Shown in pieces: positions 53,171 through 62,523 of a stretch of 64,000 nucleotides of DNA (positions are counted from its first letter, which is position 1; each line of letters starts with the position of its first letter). Origin of the DNA: Trichococcus pasteurii. GTDB taxonomy: Bacteria > Bacillota > Bacilli > Lactobacillales > Aerococcaceae. The translations under genes were made by a program, and so were the position numbers. Below the pieces are notes generated by a model. It was not told the origin of the DNA, did not search any database, and was given only the letters and a program-made list of their open reading frames with translations. The stretch is taken from positions 1-64,000 of the forward strand of contig NZ_FONM01000012.1 of assembly GCF_900112935.1 (NCBI RefSeq). The letters run 5' to 3'.

Positions 53171-53902
53171 ATGAAAAAGGTTTTGCTAGTGGATGACGAA
53201 CCATCCATCGTTACATTGTTGGCTTTCAACTTGGAAAAAGACGGCTACGAGGTGACAACTGCCACCGACGGAGCTGAAGGCTACCGTTTGGCCATCTCGA
53301 ATCCTTTTGACTTCATCATCCTGGACTTGATGTTGCCGTCAATGGACGGAATGGACATCTGCAAACGCCTGAGACAGGAAAAATTTGATACACCGATCAT
53401 GATTCTGACAGCGAAGGATGATGAGCTGGAAAAGATCATCGGCCTTGAGCTGGGGGCGGATGACTATATGACGAAGCCATTCAGCCCGCGTGAAGTATTG
53501 GCCAGGATGAAAGCTATCCTAAGAAGGACAAACAAGGCTGTTCCGGCTGAACCGGTTGCGACTGCCCAACAGGAACAGACGGAGGACGCAACAGAAAAAA
53601 TCGAAGTGGGCGAAATCACCATTTTCCCGCAACTGTATGAGGTTCATGTAGCGGGAGAACTGATTGAAGTGACGCCGAAAGAATTCGAATTGCTTCTTTA
53701 CATGGCGAAGCGTGCCAATCGCATCCTGAGCCGGGAACAATTGTTGAATGCCATCTGGAATTTTGATTACGCGGGAGAAACGCGCATCGTTGATGTACAC
53801 ATCAGCCATCTCCGCGAAAAAATCGAAAAAGATACCAAAAATCCGCAATACATCCGCACGGTCCGAGGCTTCGGGTATAAATTCGAGGTAGCGAAGACAT
53901 GA
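53171..53902 (+). CDS. phoP: phosphate response regulator PhoP (OmpR family)
   Basis: A 243-residue response regulator. Receiver: DDE acidic pair at residues 8-10, phospho-acceptor Asp52 in IILDLMLPSMDG, Thr80, and Lys102 in MTKPFSPRE. A longer-than-usual Gln/Glu/Ala-rich linker (about 122-142) joins a winged-helix domain with VTPKEFELLLYMAKRANRILSREQLL and RIVDVHISHLREKIE. Adjacent to a PhoR-type kinase and the pst genes, it is the phosphate-starvation regulator by context. AGAGGAGG precedes ATG 53171. Overlaps phoR by 4 bases. Confidence 0.94.
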   Translation: MKKVLLVDDEPSIVTLLAFNLEKDGYEVTTATDGAEGYRLAISNPFDFIILDLMLPSMDGMDICKRLRQEKFDTPIMILTAKDDELEKIIGLELGADDYMTKPFSPREVLARMKAILRRTNKAVPAEPVATAQQEQTEDATEKIEVGEITIFPQLYEVHVAGELIEVTPKEFELLLYMAKRANRILSREQLLNAIWNFDYAGETRIVDVHISHLREKIEKDTKNPQYIRTVRGFGYKFEVAKT

Positions 53903-55665
53903 AGCAACTCCAATTGCGGATGCTTGCCACTTTTGTGTTGATTTTCGCGCTGTTCAGTGTGGCGTTTGGGATATTCCTGGAGACGGTGTTAGGGAATTAC
54001 ACGCGGAGTTTGCACAGCGAACTGCTTGTTGAACAGACCCAAATAGTGGGCACACTGCTCCAAAACAGTACGGATGGCAGTGATTGGATTTTTGTTGAAG
54101 AAGAACTGGATAAAATTGACGCTTTCACGGAAGACAGGATCACTTTGGTCGATACCGATGGGGTCGTGCTTTATGATTCGCAGATCACGACGGTGAATCT
54201 GGAAAATCATCTGCGACGGGAAGAAATTCAGGAAGTTCTTTCCGGGGAACCCTACGGAACAGGGCAACGGAAGAGCGAAAGCACCAATCAGGAGCTGTAT
54301 TATGTAGCTGTGCCCATCTATGATGAGGCAGGGGCCATCGTTGCCATTATCCGGCTGTCCAGACCGCTGAGCGCCTTGACGGTCAGCCAACGCATCGAAC
54401 AGTCCCTTTACGTTTTTATCCTATTGGCTTTGGTAGTGGCGTTCATACTCACCTATGCTTTGACGAAGCGCATCGGCAGACCGATCGATGCCGTGATGGA
54501 TGTCGCCAAAAAGCTTTCCGATCACCAGTATGATGCGCGTTACAAAGGGAAAGGCTTCGGCGATTTCCAAAAATTGGGCGAAACAATCAATGAACTTGCC
54601 GAGAGCCTGGATAATCAAATGAATGAGATCAAGCAGAATGATGAACGGCTTACTGGGTTAATCAACCATCTGGTTATTGGCGTGATGCTTTTGGATGAAA
54701 ATAAGGAAATAACAATGGTCAATGCCGCCATGCAGGAAATATTGAGCGAGAGTGAAGAATCGTTGATCGGCCAATCCTATGTTGAGGCAGTAAGCAGTTA
54801 TGGACTCAGCCATATGATTGAGCGAGCTTACAATTACAGAGAGCCGCAGAATGATGAAATCTATTTTTACTACCCAAGAGACAGAGTCGTCGATGCCAAT
54901 ATCGTCCCGATCACAAGCAAGAAACCGGGTGAAATGAACCTGATCGTGCTCCTCTATGACATAAGTGAAATCCGGCGATTGGAGAAAGTCCGGACCGATT
55001 TTGTCGCCAATGCATCCCATGAGCTGCGGACACCCGTCACAGCCTTAAAAGGATTCGCCGAAACGTTGTTGGACGGTGCGATGGAAGATCCCGTGATCCT
55101 GAAGCAGTTTTTGGAAATCATTCTGGCCGAAAGTACCCGGTTGAATCTTTTGGTGAATGATATATTGGAACTATCGAAGTTGGAACAGCGGCAAGTACCG
55201 CTCGCTCTGCAGGAAGTGAATATTTCCGAAGCGGTGTTGGCGACCTTCCAGTTGGTCGATCAGAAAGTGAAAGAGAAAAACATGACGCTGGAATTAGTGG
55301 AGAAGGATTTCGTTACGTTACAAACGGATCCGAACCGCTTGAAGCAAATACTGGCGAATCTGATCAACAATGCCGTCGTCTATACGCAAGCCGGAGGGCA
55401 TATCACGGTCACTGTCGATAGGACAGCAGAGCAAGTCCGTCTGCACGTTGCCGATAACGGCATCGGGATACCGGAAGCCGATCTGGGAAGGGTTTTTGAA
55501 CGGTTCTATCGTGTTGATAGAGCGCGGAGCCGAAACTCCGGAGGTACCGGATTAGGCTTGTCGATCGTGAAGTACTTGGTTGAAAACATGAACGGAACGG
55601 TGACAGTGGCAAGCAAACAGGGGAAAGGAACGACTTTTACAGTGACGTTGCCCTGTAAGAATTGA
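53899..55665 (+). CDS. phoR: phosphate sensor histidine kinase PhoR
   Basis: A 588-residue kinase: helix 1 (about residues 8-30), an extracellular domain (about 31-170), helix 2 (about 171-192), HAMP (about 193-245), PAS (about 250-350), the HisKA domain with His374 in NASHELRTPVTALKGFAE, and the ATPase domain with NLINNAVVYTQ (N box), VADNGIGIP (G1) and GGTGLGLSIVKYLVE (G2). This order is that of PhoR/WalK-type kinases of Firmicutes. It likely responds to the Pst-PhoU complex under phosphate limitation. Its ATG overlaps the phoP stop (ATGA). Confidence 0.94.
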   Translation: MKQLQLRMLATFVLIFALFSVAFGIFLETVLGNYTRSLHSELLVEQTQIVGTLLQNSTDGSDWIFVEEELDKIDAFTEDRITLVDTDGVVLYDSQITTVNLENHLRREEIQEVLSGEPYGTGQRKSESTNQELYYVAVPIYDEAGAIVAIIRLSRPLSALTVSQRIEQSLYVFILLALVVAFILTYALTKRIGRPIDAVMDVAKKLSDHQYDARYKGKGFGDFQKLGETINELAESLDNQMNEIKQNDERLTGLINHLVIGVMLLDENKEITMVNAAMQEILSESEESLIGQSYVEAVSSYGLSHMIERAYNYREPQNDEIYFYYPRDRVVDANIVPITSKKPGEMNLIVLLYDISEIRRLEKVRTDFVANASHELRTPVTALKGFAETLLDGAMEDPVILKQFLEIILAESTRLNLLVNDILELSKLEQRQVPLALQEVNISEAVLATFQLVDQKVKEKNMTLELVEKDFVTLQTDPNRLKQILANLINNAVVYTQAGGHITVTVDRTAEQVRLHVADNGIGIPEADLGRVFERFYRVDRARSRNSGGTGLGLSIVKYLVENMNGTVTVASKQGKGTTFTVTLPCKN

Positions 55666-55674
55666 TTCAAACAC

Positions 55675-55715
55675 AAAGCTTTACAGGCGCAAAACGCTTC
55701 TGTAGAGCTTTTTTC
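55675..55715 (+). terminator. terminator after phoR
   Basis: AAGCTTTACAG and CTGTAGAGCTT form an 11-bp stem with one wobble pair, extended by GCG/CGC, then six T. Confidence 0.85.
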
Positions 55716-55733
55716 TTGCGTTCGGAGGAATTG

Positions 55734-55818
55734 TTTACAAAACATTTACAAAAAAGAGGGAAACTCAACAAAAACTTTACATGAAACCGCAAGGAAATTA
55801 ACAATCGACCGTTAATAT
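55734..55818 (+). promoter_or_regulatory. Pho box and promoter of the first pst operon
   Basis: TTTACA at 55734 and 55745 (11 bp apart), then TCAACA at 55765 and TTTACA at 55776 (again 11 bp apart). Direct TTTACA-like repeats at 11-bp spacing are the PhoP binding pattern in Gram-positives. A -10 candidate TAATAT lies at 55813-55818. Confidence 0.82.
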
Positions 55819-55875
55819 TAGGGTTGTGAACAGGCAATGACGTTCAAATAACCTCAACATAAAGGATGGTAAAAA

Positions 55876-56841
55876 ATGAACTTTGGCAAATTATCTAAAT
55901 TCGCAATGGCTTTAACTATCGGTGCTACATTGGCGGCTTGCGGCAATGGCGATGGCGGAGACGCAACTACAGAAAGCGGAGCGGCAACTGAAAGCGCAAC
56001 TGCAAGCAACGATATCTTAGTGGATGGATCTTCCACAGTATTTCCGATCATGGAAGCAGTAGCCGAAGAATTTTCAATCGCAAATCCGGATGTCAAAGCG
56101 ACTATCGGTGTATCCGGTACGGGTGGCGGATTTGAGAAATTCATCGCAGGCGAAACAGACATCAGTAATGCTTCTCGTCCGATCAAAGACGAAGAAATCG
56201 CATTGTTGGAAGAAGCAGGCATTGAATATACAGAGTTCCAAATTGCCTTGGATGGTTTGACAGTAGTTGTGAACAGCGATAACGACTGGGTAGATCAATT
56301 GACTATCGAAGAATTAGCAATGATCTGGACAGAAGGAACCGGCGTAGAAACATGGGCGGATGTCCGTGAAGGCTGGCCGGAAGAACCAATCGAGTTGTTC
56401 AGCCCAGGTACTGACTCAGGAACGTACGATTACTTCGATGAAGTGATCTTGGATGGCGAGCAAATCAACAAAACAGCTTCATTATCTGAAGATGACAATG
56501 TCTTGGTACAAGGTGTTTCCGGTTCTGCAAATGCAATCGGGTACTTCGGTTATGCATACTTCCTGGAAAACAGCGACATCGTTAAAGCTGTTCCGATCGT
56601 AAACGGTGAAGGCGTTGCAGTCACACCTAACGATACAACCGTTCAGGATGGATCTTATGAGCCGCTTTCCCGTCCATTGTTCATCTACGTGAAGAACGAT
56701 TCGTTACAAAACGAAAATGTCTATGAATTCACGAAATACACTTTGGAGAATGCAGCTGATATGGCAGCTGAAGTTGGCTATGTAGCACTACCGGCTGAAT
56801 CTTATGAAGCAGCGTTGACTACACTGGAAGGCCTGAAATAA
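55876..56841 (+). CDS. pstS: phosphate-binding lipoprotein PstS, first copy
   Basis: A 321-residue substrate-binding lipoprotein. Signal peptide with lipobox TLAAC (Cys22), a Gly/Asp/Ser/Thr-rich linker (about 23-45), then a PstS domain: LVDGSSTVFPIMEAVAEEF, VSGTGGGFEKFIAGETDISNASRPI, and FSPGTDSGTYDYFDEVI, the phosphate-binding Ser/Thr/Asp segments. It captures phosphate for the downstream PstCAB. AAAGGATGG precedes ATG 55876. A stable hairpin after it may limit read-through so that PstS exceeds the membrane parts. Confidence 0.96.
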   Translation: MNFGKLSKFAMALTIGATLAACGNGDGGDATTESGAATESATASNDILVDGSSTVFPIMEAVAEEFSIANPDVKATIGVSGTGGGFEKFIAGETDISNASRPIKDEEIALLEEAGIEYTEFQIALDGLTVVVNSDNDWVDQLTIEELAMIWTEGTGVETWADVREGWPEEPIELFSPGTDSGTYDYFDEVILDGEQINKTASLSEDDNVLVQGVSGSANAIGYFGYAYFLENSDIVKAVPIVNGEGVAVTPNDTTVQDGSYEPLSRPLFIYVKNDSLQNENVYEFTKYTLENAADMAAEVGYVALPAESYEAALTTLEGLK

Positions 56842-56865
56842 GCAAAACCAAATAAATGACTAAGG

Positions 56866-56902
56866 GATGTGAGGGAAGCGAGCGTTTTGCTTCCCTCGCA
56901 TC
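56866..56902 (+). terminator. hairpin between pstS and pstC (attenuator or mRNA stabiliser)
   Basis: GATGTGAGGGAAGC and GCTTCCCTCGCATC form a 13-14-bp stem with a 9-base loop. The following bases are only weakly T-rich, so it likely attenuates or protects the pstS message rather than ending it. Confidence 0.6.
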
Positions 56903-56927
56903 TCATCTTTATTAGAGGAGAATCAAT

Positions 56928-57857
56928 ATGTCCAAATCTGTCAAAGACTTGATGAATGAAAAAAGTTCACGACAAAAATCTTTGCAATTTACAGAAAAAG
57001 CAATGCCTCTTTTTTTTCTGGTCTGTGCGATCATTTCGATCCTGACCACATTCGGGATTGTGTTCACACTGGCAAAAGAAACATTCACATTTTTCGGTGA
57101 GGTTCCGATTCTGGAATTCCTGACAGGAAAAGAGTGGTATCCTTTCTTCAAAAATGATCCCAGTTTTGGGATTTTGCCGCTATTGAGTGGAACATTCCTG
57201 ATAGCCGGCGTTGCGATGCTTGTTGCCGTACCGCTCGGCCTGAGCTCAGCCATCTATTTGAGCGAATATGCAACCGAACGGACGAGAAAAATCGTCAAGC
57301 CGGTTCTGGAGGTTTTGGCCGGGGTCCCTACGGTAGTTTACGGGCTGTTCGCCTTGACGTTCGTTACCCCTTTACTGCAGACGGTTATCCCGAATCTGCC
57401 GATATTCAATGCGCTTAGCCCTGGTATTGTTGTGGGGATCATGATCATCCCGCAAATCACGTCCTTATCGGAAGAAGCGATGGGCGCTGTACCGAATGCC
57501 ATGCGTGAGGGAGCCTTAGCCTTAGGGGCTACCCGTTTGGAAGTGGCGCTGAAAGTTATCTTACCGGGGTCCTTGTCGGGGATCATTTCATCCGTTGTTT
57601 TGGGAATTTCCCGTGCGGTGGGAGAAACGATGATCGTATCCACAGCAGCTGGATCCACACCCAAATTTACGCTTGATGTAACAGAATCCATCCAGACGAT
57701 GACATCCTATATCGTTCAGGTCAGCATGGGCGATGCAACATACGGTTCCACGATCTACTACAGTATCTACGCAGTAGGGATGACGTTGTTCCTCTTCACC
57801 TTGTTGATGAACCTGTTGGCGAACTACATGTCCCGTCGTTTTAGGGAGGAATATTGA
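56928..57857 (+). CDS. pstC: phosphate ABC transporter permease PstC, first copy
   Basis: A 309-residue permease with six helices. Seen: the binding-protein-dependent EAA loop GAVPNAMREGALALGATRLEVALKVILPGSLSGI, LEVLAGVPTVVYGLFAL, and SRAVGETMIV. It forms the channel with PstA. GAGGAG precedes ATG 56928. Its stop TGA shares its last base with the pstA start. Confidence 0.95.
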   Translation: MSKSVKDLMNEKSSRQKSLQFTEKAMPLFFLVCAIISILTTFGIVFTLAKETFTFFGEVPILEFLTGKEWYPFFKNDPSFGILPLLSGTFLIAGVAMLVAVPLGLSSAIYLSEYATERTRKIVKPVLEVLAGVPTVVYGLFALTFVTPLLQTVIPNLPIFNALSPGIVVGIMIIPQITSLSEEAMGAVPNAMREGALALGATRLEVALKVILPGSLSGIISSVVLGISRAVGETMIVSTAAGSTPKFTLDVTESIQTMTSYIVQVSMGDATYGSTIYYSIYAVGMTLFLFTLLMNLLANYMSRRFREEY

Positions 57858-58729
57858 TGAAATTAGTGGAAAAGAACAACAAGAGAATCAATAATCGGCT
57901 ATTGCTGAACAGCGCAGTCAAGGGACTGTTTTTTCTGGCAACCTTCTTCGGAATCGTCGTTTTGGCCATCCTGGTCATGCGGATCGTGTCGCAAGGTGCG
58001 GGTTATCTTGATTGGGATTTCTTGAGCAATTATGCTTCGAGAAAACCGGAGGATGCCGGCATCAAGGCTGCCATCTATGGAACGGTCTGGATCATGGCCA
58101 TCATCGCTCCCTTGTCACTCCTTTTGGGTGTCGGAACGGCGATTTACCTTGAGGAATACGCGCCCGATAATAAATTTACGCATTTCATCGAGTTGAACAT
58201 TTCGAATCTTTCCGGCGTGCCGTCGATTGTTTTCGGGCTGTTGGGGCTGACGGTATTCGTGCGTTTGCTGGAAATGGGCCGGAGCGTCCTGGCAGGCGGT
58301 CTGACCATGAGTTTGATGATTTTGCCAGTTATCGTGGTTTCGAGCCAGGAAGCCATCCGTGCCATCCCGAAAGAACAATATGAAGCCTCTTATGCGATGG
58401 GCGCCACGAAATGGCAGACAATCCGGACAGTCGTTCTGCCGGCAGCAGTGCCCGGCATCCTTACCGGTTCGATATTGGCGCTATCCAGGGCTGTCGGAGA
58501 GACTGCACCGCTGTTGATGATCGGAGCGATGACTTTTATCGCTTATGTTCCGGAAAGCATCTGGTCCGGTTTCACGGCAATGCCGATCCAAATCTTCAAC
58601 TGGGCAGGACGTCCCCAAGAAGAATTCCAAGCAGTCGCTGCAGCAGGAAGTATTGTCTTGATGCTTATGTTGGTCATCATGAACTCATTGGCGATCTATA
58701 TCCGCAATAAGTTCTCGAAGCGTTATTAA
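57857..58729 (+). CDS. pstA: phosphate ABC transporter permease PstA, first copy
   Basis: A 290-residue permease with six helices. Seen: LNISNLSGVPSIVFGLLGL, the EAA loop IRAIPKEQYEASYAMGATKWQTIRTVVLPAAVPGI, and SRAVGETAPLLMIGA, the PstA form of that segment. ATG 57857 has GGGAGGA 6 bases upstream; a TTG one codon earlier is less well spaced. Coupled to pstC by a one-base overlap. Confidence 0.95.
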   Translation: MKLVEKNNKRINNRLLLNSAVKGLFFLATFFGIVVLAILVMRIVSQGAGYLDWDFLSNYASRKPEDAGIKAAIYGTVWIMAIIAPLSLLLGVGTAIYLEEYAPDNKFTHFIELNISNLSGVPSIVFGLLGLTVFVRLLEMGRSVLAGGLTMSLMILPVIVVSSQEAIRAIPKEQYEASYAMGATKWQTIRTVVLPAAVPGILTGSILALSRAVGETAPLLMIGAMTFIAYVPESIWSGFTAMPIQIFNWAGRPQEEFQAVAAAGSIVLMLMLVIMNSLAIYIRNKFSKRY

Positions 58730-58746
58730 ATTAGGAGGTTACTCAT

Positions 58747-59529
58747 TTGAATCCAGAAGTGAGCTTAAAAGATAAAAAAATGATTTACAGTGTGAAAGAT
58801 TTCAATCTATGGTACGGAAATACACACGCCTTAAAGAACATTCAGCTCGATATTCCCACTAAGGAAGTCACAGCGATCATCGGACCATCAGGTTGCGGCA
58901 AGTCCACTTTCATCAAGACTTTGAATCGGATGGTCGAATTGGTTCCGAGCGTAAAAATGACGGGATCGATCAATTACAATGAACAGAATATTTTTGATCC
59001 GCGTTACAAAGTGGAACAGTTGCGTACAGATGTGGGGATGGTTTTCCAAAAGCCGAACCCTTTCCCGAAATCAATCTATGAAAACATCGCCTACGGACCT
59101 AAAATCCACGGCGTAAAAGACAAAAGCGTATTGGACGAAGTCGTTGAAAAAAGCTTGAAAGGCGCAGCGCTATGGGATGAAGTAAAAGATCGTCTGAAAG
59201 AAAATGCTTTCGGGTTATCCGGTGGCCAACAACAACGTTTGTGCATCGCCAGAAGTCTGGCGGTGGAACCGGAAGTCCTTTTGATGGATGAGCCGACTTC
59301 CGCTTTGGATCCGATTTCGACATCGAAAGTCGAAGATCTTATCCAGACTTTGAAAAAAGACTACAGCATCATCATCGTTACCCATAATATGCAACAGGCA
59401 GCCAGAATTTCGGACCAAACGGCCTTCTTTTTAAATGGAGAAGTGGTAGAATATGATAGGACAGAAATCATTTACTCCAATCCGAACGACAAACGCACAG
59501 ATGATTATATCTCTGGCAAATTCGGTTAA
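58747..59529 (+). CDS. pstB: phosphate ABC transporter ATPase PstB, first copy
   Basis: A 260-residue ABC ATPase. Seen: [14 protein letters not shown], Walker [20 protein letters not shown]-loop [20 protein letters not shown], signature [15 protein letters not shown], and Walker [16 protein letters not shown], the standard PstB set. Start is TTG 58747 with AGGAGG 8 bases before. phoU follows after 66 bases, where TATAAT (59538) might allow separate transcription. Confidence 0.96.
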   Translation: MNPEVSLKDKKMIYSVKDFNLWYGNTHALKNIQLDIPTKEVTAIIGPSGCGKSTFIKTLNRMVELVPSVKMTGSINYNEQNIFDPRYKVEQLRTDVGMVFQKPNPFPKSIYENIAYGPKIHGVKDKSVLDEVVEKSLKGAALWDEVKDRLKENAFGLSGGQQQRLCIARSLAVEPEVLLMDEPTSALDPISTSKVEDLIQTLKKDYSIIIVTHNMQQAARISDQTAFFLNGEVVEYDRTEIIYSNPNDKRTDDYISGKFG

Positions 59530-59595
59530 GACTGGGCTATAATGGGATAAGAGATGCACTGTGATGCATAATGACATGTAACAGGGGGCGAAAAG

Positions 59596-60270
59596 ATGAG
59601 AAAGATTTTTGAAGAAGAATTGCAGGATTTGCACGTACTTTTCTCTGAAATGGGGAAAATGGTGAACGAAGCAATCTACATATCTGTTAAAGGTTTTGTG
59701 AATCATGATAAAGAGCTTGCTGCAGAAGTGATTGCGCATGATGTCGCCATCAACCAAAGAGAAGCGGAAATCGAGAAAAGATGCTTTGAGTTGATTGCGC
59801 TGCATCAGCCGGTCACCGGCAACCTCCGCAGAATCGTCACCATCATGAAGGCGTGCGCGGACTTGGAGCGCATGGCAGACCACGCCGTCAGTATTGCGAA
59901 GTCGACTATCCGGGTAAAAGGGAACAAGCGCAATTCCGACATCGAAGCAGCGATAGCTGAACAATCAGAAAAAGTAAAAGTCATGGTGGAGGAAGTACTT
60001 GCCGCCTATATCAAAACGGACATCGAGAAAGCCAAAGAAGTTGCCCTGAGCGACAAATTGGTCGATCAGGACGCCGAACATATCTACGGACGCGCCATCG
60101 AAGAGATGAAGTTGGATCCGGAACTTGTTTTGGGAGCGACCGACTACATCATGGTCGCCGGCTATCTTGAGCGGATCGGCGATTATGTAACAAATATTTG
60201 TGAATGGATCATTTATTTGGGTACAGGGAAAATAATCGAATTGAACACAAACAACAAGTTTGAAGACTGA
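59596..60270 (+). CDS. phoU: phosphate signalling protein PhoU
   Basis: A 224-residue protein with two tandem three-helix PhoU domains. Seen: ELQDLHVLFSEMGKMVNEAI, HDVAINQREAEIEKRCFELIALHQPVTGNLRRIVTIMKACADLERMADHAVSIAK, and the second repeat ATDYIMVAGYLERIGDYVTNICEWIIYL; the E-x-x-x-D metal-binding motifs are in both. It links PstB state to PhoR and represses the regulon in high phosphate. GGGGGCG precedes ATG 59596. A terminator follows. Confidence 0.96.
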   Translation: MRKIFEEELQDLHVLFSEMGKMVNEAIYISVKGFVNHDKELAAEVIAHDVAINQREAEIEKRCFELIALHQPVTGNLRRIVTIMKACADLERMADHAVSIAKSTIRVKGNKRNSDIEAAIAEQSEKVKVMVEEVLAAYIKTDIEKAKEVALSDKLVDQDAEHIYGRAIEEMKLDPELVLGATDYIMVAGYLERIGDYVTNICEWIIYLGTGKIIELNTNNKFED

Positions 60271-60299
60271 CAGATTTATGAATGCAGGATGAGAAAAGA

Positions 60300-60358
60300 T
60301 AAAGCCAGGAAGGCCATGCGATCGAACCCGATTGCGCGGCATCTTTCCGGCTTTTTTT
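60300..60358 (+). terminator. terminator after phoU
   Basis: AAAGCCAGGAAG and CTTTCCGGCTTT pair (one mismatch, one wobble) with inner GCG/CGC, followed by seven T. Confidence 0.8.
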
Positions 60359-60460
60359 CGTTTTCTTCCGTAAAAGCGGCCCAAAGTGGATGATTGAAAA
60401 AACTCATGAAAATGTAATAAATATTTCTGCGCTATATGTAAGACAAGCGTTCCGCCAATT

Positions 60461-60600
60461 TGTTATAATGTGGATAATTAGAGAGTAAATTTACATAAAA
60501 ATAACGTAAAATCAACGTTACAATGTTCCGCCGATAAAATATATGGTGGATTTACATAAAATTTACAAAAGAGATACGAAACATTTACAAACATTCGTTA
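60461..60600 (+). promoter_or_regulatory. promoter and double Pho box of the second pst operon
   Basis: A sigma-A extended -10, TGTTATAAT (60461-60469), is followed by two groups of 11-bp-spaced repeats: TTTACA at 60490 with ATAACG at 60501 and TCAACG at 60512, and TTTACA at 60551, 60562 and 60584 with GATACG in the 60573 position. This is a richer PhoP array than the one before the first pst operon. The region otherwise holds no gene. Confidence 0.85.
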
Positions 60601-60645
60601 CGATGGATAAGTATGTGTTCAAGGTAAATAAATGGGAGGTACACA

Positions 60646-61506
60646 ATGAAATTAAAATACGTTTCAGCCATAGTCAGTCTAGCTGCCGTTTTTGCGCTAT
60701 CTGCCTGCGGACCTGTAGTCGATGAGGAGTCCATCACCGCGGTCGGTTCCTCTGCACTGCAACCGTTAGTGGAGGCCGCTGGGGAACAATTCAGTGCGGA
60801 AAATCTGGGGAAATTCGTCAATGTACAAGGCGGCGGTACCGGAACAGGCTTGAGCCAGATTGCCGCAGGTGCGGTCGACATCGGCAATTCGGATATTTTT
60901 GCTGAAGAGAGGGAAGGGATCGATGCCAGTCAATTGGTGGACCACCGTGTTGCCATCGTCGGCATCACGCCTATCGTGACGCCAGGCGTCGGTGTAACGG
61001 ATCTTTCCATGGAAGAGTTGCGCGGCATTTTTACAGGCAAATACAGCAATTGGTCCGAATTGGGCGGAAAGGATCTGCCGATCGTCGTATTGAACCGCGC
61101 GAAGGGCAGCGGAACCAGGGCAACATTCGATAAATGGGTTCTGGCTGGAGAAGAAAGCATCATCACCCAAGAGCAGGAATCCAACGGAACCGTCCGTCAG
61201 ATTGTTGCTTCAACACCAGGCACCATCAGCTATGTATCGTTTTCGTACGTCAATGAAGATGTCAAGGCGCTTTCGATCGATGGCGTGAAGCCGACACCGG
61301 AGAACGTTACGACCAACGCATGGGTCATCTGGGCATATGAACATATGTACACGAATGGCGAACCGACGGGATTGACGAAAGAATTCCTGGATTACATGCT
61401 TTCGGAGGATGTCCAAGGGAATCTGATTGAAGCGTTGGGATACATTCCTTCCACAGATATGAAGGTCGATAGGGATATTGAAGGAAACGTAACACCGATC
61501 GAGTAA
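60646..61506 (+). CDS. pstS: phosphate-binding lipoprotein PstS, second copy
   Basis: A 286-residue lipoprotein: lipobox ALSAC (Cys21), no long linker, PstS domain with ITAVGSSALQPLVEAAGEQF, VQGGGTGTGLSQIAAGAVDIGNSDIF, and LNRAKGSGTRATFDKWV. It differs from the first PstS in length and in most residues, so it is not a recent duplicate; it is nearer the shorter PstS type. GGGAGG precedes ATG 60646. A hairpin separates it from pstC. Confidence 0.95.
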   Translation: MKLKYVSAIVSLAAVFALSACGPVVDEESITAVGSSALQPLVEAAGEQFSAENLGKFVNVQGGGTGTGLSQIAAGAVDIGNSDIFAEEREGIDASQLVDHRVAIVGITPIVTPGVGVTDLSMEELRGIFTGKYSNWSELGGKDLPIVVLNRAKGSGTRATFDKWVLAGEESIITQEQESNGTVRQIVASTPGTISYVSFSYVNEDVKALSIDGVKPTPENVTTNAWVIWAYEHMYTNGEPTGLTKEFLDYMLSEDVQGNLIEALGYIPSTDMKVDRDIEGNVTPIE

Positions 61507-61536
61507 CAGCAACTGAAATATCATTGTGATGAGAGG

Positions 61537-61557
61537 CTGCCACCTTTTAAAAGGATG
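61537..61557 (+). other. intercistronic hairpin after the second pstS
   Basis: GCCACCTTTT and AAAAGGATGGC pair back to back (one mismatch). No T-run follows; it may stabilise the pstS message. Confidence 0.45.
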
Positions 61558-61599
61558 GCGCCTTTCGTCGCGGCTCAAAGTTTAAGAGGAGGGTTTCTC

Positions 61600-62523
61600 T
61601 TGGAAATGACACCAGGAAACTTAATGAAAAAGTCAAGTAAACGCAGATTGGAATCATTTGGACGCACCATCAGTCTGATCAGCACGACAGTCATCGTCTT
61701 CATCGTGCTGTCCATTCTATATTTTGTCACCAGCAAAGGGATATCCACCTTTGTTACGGATGGCGTATCACTAGGGGATTTTTTGACGAAAAGCATCTGG
61801 AACCCCGGCACCATCGCTGATGACGGCACACCATTGGTCGGAGCCTTACCGATGATCGCAGGCTCATTTTTGGTCACTTTGATTTCCGCAGCCTTGGCTA
61901 CACCGTTTGCCGTGGCTGCAGCCTTGTTCATGACGGAAATTTCGCCGAAATCCGGCAAGAAAATCCTGCAACCGGTAATCGAACTGCTTGTCGGTATTCC
62001 GTCCGTTGTATATGGATTCATCGGCTTGACGGTTGTTGTGCCGGTTGTCCGCTCACTGTTCGGCGGTACCGGATTCGGTATTTTATCTTCCACCTTGGTT
62101 CTGTTCGTCATGATCCTGCCGACCGTGACCAGCATGTCAGTGGATGCCTTGAACGCTGTTCCACGTCATTACCGTGAAGCTTCACTCGCTATGGGTGGGA
62201 CGCGCTGGCAGACCATCTATAAAGTGGTTTTGCGGGCAGCGACCCCGGGGCTGCTGACGGCAGTCGTCTTCGGAATGGCGCGTGCGTTCGGAGAAGCCTT
62301 GGCGGTTCAGATGGTCATCGGAAATGCGACTTTGATGCCGAATAGCCTGGTGACGCCGGCTTCGACATTGACAAGTATTTTGACGATGAGCATGGGGAAC
62401 ACCGTAATGGGAACTTTGGAAAACAATGTCCTCTGGTCATTGGCGACCATCCTCCTTTTGATGGCTCTATTCTTCAATATTTTGACACGTTACATCGGTA
62501 AGAAAGGAGCCGTTAAAAAATGA
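61600..62523 (+). CDS. pstC: phosphate ABC transporter permease PstC, second copy
   Basis: A 307-residue permease with six helices. Seen: LLVGIPSVVYGFIGLTVVVPVV, the EAA loop LNAVPRHYREASLAMGGTRWQTIYKVVLRAATPGL, and ARAFGEALAVQMVIGN. Start TTG 61600 has GAGGAGGG 6 bases upstream; ATG 61606 is a weaker option and the longer frame is unsupported. It overlaps pstA by four bases (ATGA). Confidence 0.93.
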   Translation: MEMTPGNLMKKSSKRRLESFGRTISLISTTVIVFIVLSILYFVTSKGISTFVTDGVSLGDFLTKSIWNPGTIADDGTPLVGALPMIAGSFLVTLISAALATPFAVAAALFMTEISPKSGKKILQPVIELLVGIPSVVYGFIGLTVVVPVVRSLFGGTGFGILSSTLVLFVMILPTVTSMSVDALNAVPRHYREASLAMGGTRWQTIYKVVLRAATPGLLTAVVFGMARAFGEALAVQMVIGNATLMPNSLVTPASTLTSILTMSMGNTVMGTLENNVLWSLATILLLMALFFNILTRYIGKKGAVKK

